Positions 1-4,097 of a stretch of DNA of 5,810 bases are shown in pieces. The translations under genes were made by a program, and so were the position numbers. Every line of letters starts with the position of its first letter. The stretch's first letter is position 1. The DNA is from Acidimicrobiaceae bacterium. Lineage in GTDB: Bacteria > Actinomycetota > Acidimicrobiia > Acidimicrobiales > RAAP-2. The notes under the pieces are model-generated. The model had not been told where the DNA came from. It saw nothing but the letters and a program-made list of their open reading frames with translations, and searched no databases. The DNA lies in contig PLCI01000177.1 of assembly GCA_003135595.1 (NCBI GenBank), positions 3,425-9,234 on the forward strand. The letters are read 5' to 3'.

Positions 1-768
1 CGCCGCCACGCGGACCTGGCCGGTCGCCGGGTCGTAGAACGCGGCCGGGTCCGAGGCGACGCGCGGGCCCGCGCTGATCGCGGTGAGGTCGTAGGCGTTC
101 CAGGTGTGACCGCCCCTGCCGTCGGAGGCGAACTCGATGAGGTCGCCGTTCGCGTTGCGCACGAAGACCGACGTGACCGCCGCCTGCACGACGACTGCGG
201 GCGAGCCCGTCGCGCGCGGTCCGGCCGCGTCCGTGAGGTCGGACCTCGTCCACGAGCTGAGCGACGTCGACGGCGCGCTCGTGCCGAACGGAAGCCGGCG
301 ATAGGGGTTCAAGGTGAGCTGCAGCAGATGGCCCGACGTCGTCACGCAGAACACCTCGTCGAGGCCCTGGGCGCTCACGGCCACGACGGGCTGGCCGACG
401 AGCGGCGCGAAGCCGAGGAGCGCGGTGAGGTCGACGGAGGCGAACTGCCCGACCGCCGAGCCGTCGAGCCACATCAGCTCGCCGTGCACGTTCTTGTAGG
501 CGACCTCGGTGCCGCCGTTGCCGTCGGGGGCCGCCCGCGGGCTCCCGCCAGCGGCGAGCTGGGGGTTGGCCCCCGAGACAAGGCGAGCGACCCACGGCTG
601 CTGTATGCGGTTCGTCGACGCGTACTGCACCATGGCGAGTCCCCGCGCCAGCACCGCGCCCGCTGCGACGTGCCCCACCCCCGCGGCACTCGTCGCGCTG
701 GCGGCCACGAGCACGGCAGCGGCGCACGCCACCGCCGCGATGGGCGTCCGTCGTCCTGGTCCAGTCAC
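1..768 (-). CDS. Secreted repeat protein, N-terminal part (C-terminus outside window)
   Basis: This frame runs uninterrupted for 256 codons from a GTG at 768 and leaves the window at position 1, so only the N-terminal part is visible. The start is supported by an AAGGGA ribosome binding site 7 nt upstream. Residues 1-30 look like a signal peptide: basic GRR, then a hydrophobic alanine/valine stretch ending near SATSAA. The twin arginine lacks the rest of a Tat motif, so Sec export is more likely. From about residue 86 there are three repeats of 45-60 residues (about 86-131, 136-194, 198-244) and the start of a fourth. Each has a strand ending G-[DEH]-L followed by a D-L-T motif (FVRNANGDLIEF, then WNAYDLTA). 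The same module fills the divergent gene at 1065-2873, so the two are paralogues at least in this part. A beta-propeller or lectin-like fold is inferred, not shown. No catalytic motif is visible; an enzymatic domain could lie beyond the edge. Confidence 0.85.
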   Translation of the reverse strand, partial: MTGPGRRTPIAAVACAAAVLVAASATSAAGVGHVAAGAVLARGLAMVQYASTNRIQQPWVARLVSGANPQLAAGGSPRAAPDGNGGTEVAYKNVHGELMWLDGSAVGQFASVDLTALLGFAPLVGQPVVAVSAQGLDEVFCVTTSGHLLQLTLNPYRRLPFGTSAPSTSLSSWTRSDLTDAAGPRATGSPAVVVQAAVTSVFVRNANGDLIEFASDGRGGHTWNAYDLTAISAGPRVASDPAAFYDPATGQVRVAA

Positions 769-775
769 TGCATGG

Positions 776-781
776 TCCCTT
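776..781 (-). promoter_or_regulatory. Ribosome binding site AAGGGA for the minus-strand gene
   Basis: On the minus strand AAGGGA ends 7 nt before the GTG at 768. An ATG a few bases upstream (773-771) is not a usable start because its frame meets TGA two codons later. This pairing of site and spacing decides the GTG start. Confidence 0.6.
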
Positions 782-821
782 GTGGGGGCGTCTGGTGCCC
801 GCAGAACCGCTCCGCATGACA

Positions 822-827
822 ACGCTA
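822..827 (-). promoter_or_regulatory. Possible -10 element TAGCGT for the minus-strand gene
   Basis: Reading the minus strand, TAGCGT fits the TANNNT form of a housekeeping sigma -10 box and would give a leader of roughly 45 nt before the GTG at 768. No recognisable -35 box lies 16-18 nt upstream, so this is a weak prediction. Confidence 0.25.
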
Positions 828-863
828 GGCCACTGCGGCATCGCGGCCGTGGCACGCGTGGCC

Positions 864-878
864 GTTGACACAGTCAAC
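864..878. promoter_or_regulatory. 15-bp inverted repeat GTTGAC-ACA-GTCAAC, candidate operator
   Basis: Two perfect 6-bp arms flank a 3-bp centre, midway between the two divergent secreted-protein genes. The element contains TTGACA on the plus strand and TTGACT on the minus strand, so it could also include a -35 box, although no good -10 box sits at the usual distance on either strand. The right arm overlaps the first copy of the 18-bp direct repeat. Its symmetry suggests a dimeric regulator; which one cannot be told. Confidence 0.45.
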
Positions 879-911
879 TTGCGCACAACCCTCCAACTCC
901 CGCACAACCCT
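875..911. repeat. Tandem 18-bp direct repeat in the divergent promoter region
   Basis: Copies at 875-892 and 894-911 match at 16 of 18 positions. Both read CAACT, two variable bases, then CGCACAACCCT. The period is 19 bp, close to two helical turns, so bound proteins would sit on nearly the same face of DNA. The second copy ends where the candidate promoter of the leader ORF and CHAP gene begins, the usual place for an activator or response-regulator site. The binding protein is unknown. Confidence 0.6.
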
Positions 912-941
912 TGGGGATCCCGAAAGGACCCCTGCTACCGT
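911..941 (+). promoter_or_regulatory. Candidate promoter for the leader ORF and CHAP-domain gene
   Basis: TACCGT at 936-941 is preceded by TGC, giving an extended -10 box. A weak TTGGGG at 911-916 lies 19 bp upstream, longer than ideal, which fits a promoter needing the extended -10 and an activator. Transcription would begin near 948, leaving about 45 nt before the GTG at 994. The same TACCGT hexamer recurs in the promoter at 2921-2949. Confidence 0.5.
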
Positions 942-963
942 TTTCGGCGTCGGGGGGCAGCCG

Positions 964-973
964 ACCAGCTGGT
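964..973 (+). repeat. 10-bp palindrome ACCAGCTGGT in the 5' leader
   Basis: This perfect palindrome lies just upstream of the ribosome binding site at 981-988, inside the predicted untranslated leader. A second short stem (GTCGG at 949-953 with CCGAC at 961-965) overlaps it by two bases, so the two could be alternative folds. As RNA the palindrome has no room for a loop within a single hairpin, so a DNA-level role is also possible. I do not recognise a known riboswitch here. Confidence 0.35.
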
Positions 974-980
974 TCGCAAC

Positions 981-988
981 GAAGGAGG
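981..988 (+). promoter_or_regulatory. Strong ribosome binding site GAAGGAGG
   Basis: This is the best Shine-Dalgarno match in the window. It sits 5 nt before the GTG at 994, so it serves the 24-residue leader ORF and not the secreted protein 70 nt further on. The ATG at 989 abuts it directly and is too close to use. Confidence 0.7.
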
Positions 989-993
989 ATGGC

Positions 994-1068
994 GTGCCCC
1001 ACGCAGCGGAGGACATCGCAACACCCGCGTCGCGCGGGGCGCCGACCGAGGGGCGCGCCTCGTCGTGA
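994..1068 (+). CDS. Small leader peptide (24 aa) coupled to the CHAP-domain gene
   Basis: Starting at GTG 994, just downstream of GAAGGAGG, a frame of 24 codons ends in TGA at 1066-1068. The TGA overlaps the GTG start of the secreted protein at 1065 as GTGA. By hand count 21 of its 24 codons end in G or C, in keeping with real coding sequence here. The peptide (MPHAAEDIATPASRGAPTEGRASS, 24 residues) is hydrophilic and rich in Ala, Ser and Pro, with no signal peptide or membrane segment. It has no run of a single amino acid typical of classical attenuators. The likely role is translational coupling: ribosomes loaded at the strong site reach the 1065 start by termination-reinitiation. It could instead be a chance frame in GC-rich leader DNA. 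I know no homologue. Confidence 0.5.
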   Translation: MPHAAEDIATPASRGAPTEGRASS

Positions 1069-2873
1069 CCGCTCGCGTCCGGGTCTGGAGCGTTCCCGCA
1101 CTCGTGCTCGCCACGGTCCTCTGGGCCGCGCCGGCTCAGGCGCGCTCGCCCCGCATGCCCGCGCCACCACCGCAGTCGCCCACGGCGTCGCTCGCGCTGC
1201 CCAAGGTCGCCGTGGTCACCGGGCACCTCCTCGACATCGCTGCGTCGTCCAAGCCGGTCAGCGCGTGGGCGTCGACCGACCTCAGCGCGATCGAGTCCGC
1301 CGCCTCAGTGATGGGCGCGGTGTCGACGGCTGTGACCGGCACGGGCGTCGTGCTGGTCGCGGGGCGCACGACCGCGGACCACGTCGTGCTCTTCAGCTCC
1401 TCGGCGAGCGGGCGGACCTGGACGGCGGGTGACCTCACTGTGCGCGCAAGGGCACCGCTCGCCGCCGGCAGCCCGTCGGTCGTCGTCAGCGCCGGCGTGG
1501 TCCGGGTGTTCTACCGGACCGCCGCGGGCGACCTCGAAGAGGTGGAGAACGACCGCAAGAACGCCGACCCGTGGTTCGCCTCGAGCCTCACCGCGCTCAC
1601 GGCGTCGACGGACGGGGCGCTGCTCACGAGCGACCCGTCGGCGGTCGCGCCAGCGGGCTACCCGATCGCGGTCTACGCGAGGGCCACGACCGGCGACCTC
1701 GTATCGTTCACGCTCACCTCGACGCGCGCGCACCCCTGGTACTACGTCGACATCACGGCCCTGTCGCACGGACCACAGCTCACGGGCACGCCGACCGCGG
1801 TGCCCGCGCCCGACGGCTTCGGGCTCACCGCGGTCTACGCGCGCACCACCACGGGCCACCTCGTCGAGTTCACCGACGACGACGTCGGCTACCACCTGTG
1901 GTCGGTGCGCGACGTGTCCGTCGCGCTCGGCCTGCCCACCGTCAGCGCCTCGCCGACCTCGCTCGCGGGCATGCCGACCGAGGTCGCGTCCGTGACCGCG
2001 ACGGGCCACGTCGTGGTGGCCTCGATCCCCTCGGTCTCGCTCGTCGGCGCGACCTACGCGGACGTCTCCGCGCTCGTGCGCCAGCGGGTCGCGCCGGGCC
2101 GCACCGTGTCGATCGCGCCGAGCAAGGCGGGCTACGTCGTGGCCGGCGTGACCGCGGCGTCCCACGTCGTCGTCTTCAGCGTTCCCTCGCCGAGCACGAC
2201 GCCGCAAAGCGCCGCGTCCGTGACCGCCGCGTCGGCGCCGCCCGCGCCGAGCGTGGCCGACGTCACGATGCAGCCGCTCACCGAGCAGTTCGCGCGCTCG
2301 GACCCGACCGCCGTCGACGTGCACGGCGTCGTGCACGTGTACGTGTCCTCTGGCGGCTTCCTCGGGCTCATCGCGCGGATCGTGCTCGCCGCGGCGTCCC
2401 AGGACCAGTTCCACGCGAGGGTCGAGGACACGCCCGCGGGGTCTGACTGCAACCCGTTCACGGCGTCGTTCGGGCGGGGGTCGACGTCGGGGTGCGCGAC
2501 CGGCACGGCCGCCGAGCAGTGGTGCAGCGACTTCGCCCAGTACGTGTGGCAGTCCGCGGGCGTCCAGACGAACGGCATCACGGCTGGGGCCGCGTCGTTC
2601 ATCGTCTGGGGAGCGGCGCACCATCGCGTCCAGCTCGGCACCCGCTTCACCCCGCAGCCAGGCGACGCGATCGTCTGGGGCACGCGCTCGCCGCTCTACG
2701 GGACCCATGTCGCGCTCATCGTCGGGGTCGAGGGTCCCTACATCGACGTGGTCGCCGGCGACTCCTGGGGTGGCCTCCCCGGCTACGGCATCGGCGTGTG
2801 GCGCACCGGACCGTTCCGCGGCTCGCCCTCGTCGGTCAACGGCTATCCCGTGCTCGGCGTCGTCACGCCCTGA
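1065..2873 (+). CDS. Secreted repeat protein with C-terminal CHAP peptidoglycan hydrolase domain
   Basis: The product is 602 residues from GTG 1065. That start puts a clean signal peptide at the N-terminus: basic residues to 6, hydrophobic core about 9-22, cleavage likely after APAQA at 26. The open frame extends upstream but encodes arginine-rich sequence there. A GAGGGG 11 nt before the GTG could help initiation beside coupling to the leader ORF. Residues about 46-456 hold seven or eight diverged units of 45-60 residues, clearest at 201-247 (VYARATTGDL, VDITAL) and 254-301 (VYARTTTGHLVEF), the module seen in the divergent gene. Residues about 460-585 form a CHAP domain: DCNPF and a second cysteine at 477, nucleophile Cys487 in EQWCSDFAQYVW, QPGDAIVWG, general-base His548 in THVALIV, and polar Asp566 in VAGDS as the likely third residue. 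CHAP enzymes cut peptidoglycan amide bonds, so the protein probably acts in the cell wall, with the repeats binding glycan or protein. No sortase motif or membrane anchor is visible. Confidence 0.88.
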   Translation: MTARVRVWSVPALVLATVLWAAPAQARSPRMPAPPPQSPTASLALPKVAVVTGHLLDIAASSKPVSAWASTDLSAIESAASVMGAVSTAVTGTGVVLVAGRTTADHVVLFSSSASGRTWTAGDLTVRARAPLAAGSPSVVVSAGVVRVFYRTAAGDLEEVENDRKNADPWFASSLTALTASTDGALLTSDPSAVAPAGYPIAVYARATTGDLVSFTLTSTRAHPWYYVDITALSHGPQLTGTPTAVPAPDGFGLTAVYARTTTGHLVEFTDDDVGYHLWSVRDVSVALGLPTVSASPTSLAGMPTEVASVTATGHVVVASIPSVSLVGATYADVSALVRQRVAPGRTVSIAPSKAGYVVAGVTAASHVVVFSVPSPSTTPQSAASVTAASAPPAPSVADVTMQPLTEQFARSDPTAVDVHGVVHVYVSSGGFLGLIARIVLAAASQDQFHARVEDTPAGSDCNPFTASFGRGSTSGCATGTAAEQWCSDFAQYVWQSAGVQTNGITAGAASFIVWGAAHHRVQLGTRFTPQPGDAIVWGTRSPLYGTHVALIVGVEGPYIDVVAGDSWGGLPGYGIGVWRTGPFRGSPSSVNGYPVLGVVTP

Positions 2874-2874
2874 G

Positions 2875-2924
2875 GCAACCGCCGGGTCGGTGCGTGGCGA
2901 CGGCAGACACGCGCGCTCGGTTGC
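2875..2924 (+). terminator. Nested hairpin after the CHAP gene, possible terminator without U-tract
   Basis: Just past the stop codon, GCAACCG (2875-2881) can pair with CGGTTGC (2918-2924). Inside it, GTGCGTG (2890-2896) can pair with CACGCGC (2908-2914) with one G-U pair and an 11-nt loop. No run of T follows, so it would be a U-less hairpin of the sort proposed in GC-rich actinomycetes. The outer 3' arm covers part of the -35 box of the next promoter. Confidence 0.4.
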
Positions 2925-2949
2925 GGCCTGTTGATCCGATCGTTACCGT
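2921..2949 (+). promoter_or_regulatory. Promoter for the small ORF and CHAD gene, leaderless spacing
   Basis: TTGCGG at 2921-2926 and TACCGT at 2944-2949 are separated by exactly 17 bp, the best two-box promoter in the window. The expected transcription start, 6-7 nt after the -10 box, falls on or next to the GTG at 2956. The mRNA would therefore be leaderless, which is common in actinomycetes. Confidence 0.6.
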
Positions 2950-2955
2950 GGCTTC

Positions 2956-3114
2956 GTGGTATGCCCTACGAGCCCAGTCCTGAGATGGGCTGCGGAGGTG
3001 GCAACCCAGATCCCGCCAGTGCCCGCGACCGGGGGGCGTGTCACGGTCGACCGCGACCCCGGCGCAGGCGTCTCGCTCGACCTCGTGTTCGCCTGTGCCC
3101 GGCACACGACGTGA
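2956..3114 (+). CDS. Small uncharacterised protein (52 aa), probably leaderless, coupled to CHAD gene
   Basis: This frame begins at GTG 2956, where the upstream promoter should start transcription, and ends at TGA 3112-3114, overlapping the CHAD start (GTG 3111) as GTGA. From 2998 on, only about 5 of 38 codons end in A or T. Over 2961-3110 the overlapping frame that would extend the CHAD protein has about 18 of 50 such codons and reads as arginine-rich sequence. That favours this frame as the coding one. The peptide starts VVCPTSPVLRWAAE, continues with a proline-rich IPPVPATGG, then TVDRDPGAGVSLDLVF. No signal peptide, membrane segment or known motif is seen, and I do not recognise it. The GTG at 2998 (38 aa) is an alternative start, but GGAG abuts it with no spacer. 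The tight overlap suggests co-translation with, and possibly function alongside, the CHAD protein. Confidence 0.5.
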   Translation: MVCPTSPVLRWAAEVATQIPPVPATGGRVTVDRDPGAGVSLDLVFACARHTT

Positions 3115-4061
3115 GCACGAACCTCATCGCTGCGTCACTGCTTCAGAACGGCGAGGCGCTCAGCGCGCCGGCGCCGTGCTCGAGGAGCATCGGCGAGGTG
3201 GTTCGTGCCGCGCTGTGCGCTGACATCGCGCGGCTCGTGGCACACGACGCGGCGGCCCGCCTCGGCGAGGACGTTGAGGGGGTCCACCAGGCCCGAGTCG
3301 CCACGCGCCGACTCCGATCGAATCTCGGTACGTTCGCGCCGGTCCTCCGAGCCGGCCCGACGGCTGCGCTCCACAAGGACCTCCGATGGCTTGGCCGGGC
3401 ACTCGGCACCGTCCGCGACCTCGACGTGATGCGCGACCGCATCACGAAGGACGTGCGGGCCCTCGACCCGCTGGCGCGCGGGGACGGCCTGGCCCTGATC
3501 GAGACGATCGACGCCGAGCGTGCGGTGGCAGTCGAGGCACTCGCCGGCGTGCTCGGTTCGAACCGCTATCGCTCCCTGCTTGCCTCGCTGGCAGTGACCG
3601 CGGTCTCGCCGCCCTTCCGGCGAAGCGCCGGACTCCCAGCCGAGGAGTTCCTCGGCGCCGCGATCCGCGATCGCTACGCCGCGCTCGACGCCGCGGTCGC
3701 GGCCCTGCCCGCAGTGGCCCAGGACGACGAGCTGCACGCGGTGCGGATCCTCGCCAAGCCGACCCGCTACGCAGCCGAGCTCGGCGCCGACGTGCTCGGC
3801 TCGCAGTGCGGCCGATTCGCGCGGCGAGTCACCGACCTCTGCGACGCGCTCGGCGACCTGAACGATGGGTCGAAGGCGAACCATTGGCTCGACCAGGTGA
3901 CCATCGCACCGTGGCGCGCCTTCGCCGTCGGGCGAGTGCGCGCAGCGGAGATCGGCCGCATGGTCGAGGCGCGGGCCAGCTGGCCGCGCAGCTGGGCGAG
4001 ACTCGGCGCTGCCGCGGCCGATATGGCGTGGACCGCCCTCGACAGCTCGACGCGAACGTAG
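3111..4061 (+). CDS. CHAD-domain protein, probable polyphosphate-binding
   Basis: The product is 316 residues from GTG 3111. I chose this start because it forms a 4-nt GTGA overlap with the upstream small ORF and because codon use upstream in this frame is poor. No Shine-Dalgarno is visible, so translation is probably coupled. Residues about 23-310 form a CHAD domain, a helical bundle with conserved histidines and basic residues that binds inorganic polyphosphate. The first core motif is VHQARVATRRLRS with His59, followed by LRWLGRALGTVRDLDV (92-106). The second is LHAVRILAKPTRYAAEL with His209, then LCDALGDLND (243-252). Many family members read AKRLRYA where this one reads AKPTRYA, losing one basic residue. 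There is no CYTH (triphosphate tunnel metalloenzyme) domain, which is often fused to CHAD, so this is a stand-alone form with no enzymatic activity expected. It is probably cytoplasmic; a role in polyphosphate storage or granules is inferred from the family only. Confidence 0.87.
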   Translation: MSTNLIAASLLQNGEALSAPAPCSRSIGEVVRAALCADIARLVAHDAAARLGEDVEGVHQARVATRRLRSNLGTFAPVLRAGPTAALHKDLRWLGRALGTVRDLDVMRDRITKDVRALDPLARGDGLALIETIDAERAVAVEALAGVLGSNRYRSLLASLAVTAVSPPFRRSAGLPAEEFLGAAIRDRYAALDAAVAALPAVAQDDELHAVRILAKPTRYAAELGADVLGSQCGRFARRVTDLCDALGDLNDGSKANHWLDQVTIAPWRAFAVGRVRAAEIGRMVEARASWPRSWARLGAAAADMAWTALDSSTRT

Positions 4062-4086
4062 GCCCGGCGTCGCGCCCGGACCTCGC

Positions 4087-4092
4087 TACGCT
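4087..4092 (+). promoter_or_regulatory. Possible -10 element TACGCT for the glycosyltransferase
   Basis: TACGCT fits TANNNT and ends 5 nt before the GTG at 4098, the spacing expected for a leaderless transcript. No Shine-Dalgarno precedes that GTG, which agrees. No -35 box is recognisable 17 bp upstream, so the gene may instead be read through from the CHAD gene 36 bp away. Confidence 0.35.
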
Positions 4093-4097
4093 GCCCC

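Noticed and set aside
106..819. 237-codon plus-strand frame across the left end
   Set aside because: It is antisense to the minus-strand secreted protein, which has a signal peptide and recognisable repeats. The plus-strand translation is Arg-rich and featureless and runs through the divergent gene's start and ribosome binding site.
914..921. Palindrome GGGATCCC between the direct repeat and the -10 box
   Set aside because: An 8-bp GC-rich palindrome is expected often by chance here. It extends to 911-924 only with a mismatch, and it lies in the spacer of the candidate promoter, so I give it no separate role.
936..993. Cyclic-di-AMP (ydaO) riboswitch upstream of the wall hydrolase
   Set aside because: This class often precedes actinomycete wall hydrolases, so I looked for it. 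The predicted leader is only about 45 nt, too short for it, and I saw none of its conserved blocks.
780..1064. N-terminal extension of the CHAP protein back to a TTG at 780
   Set aside because: The extension would bury the signal peptide about 95 residues inside the protein and would be translated from the divergent promoter region, upstream of the predicted transcription start near 948.
1305..2708. 467-codon open frame on the minus strand, antisense to the CHAP-domain gene
   Set aside because: Its translation is an Arg/Gly/Asp/Val-rich string without domains. It lies opposite a gene with a signal peptide, repeats and a catalytic domain; such shadows are expected where third positions are nearly all G or C.
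2931..3110. N-terminal extension of the CHAD protein to TTG 2931 or ATG 2961
   Set aside because: TTG 2931 lies in the spacer of the predicted promoter. The extension has many A/T-ending codons and an Arg-rich stretch, while another frame over the same bases looks coding. ATG 2961 cannot be fully excluded.
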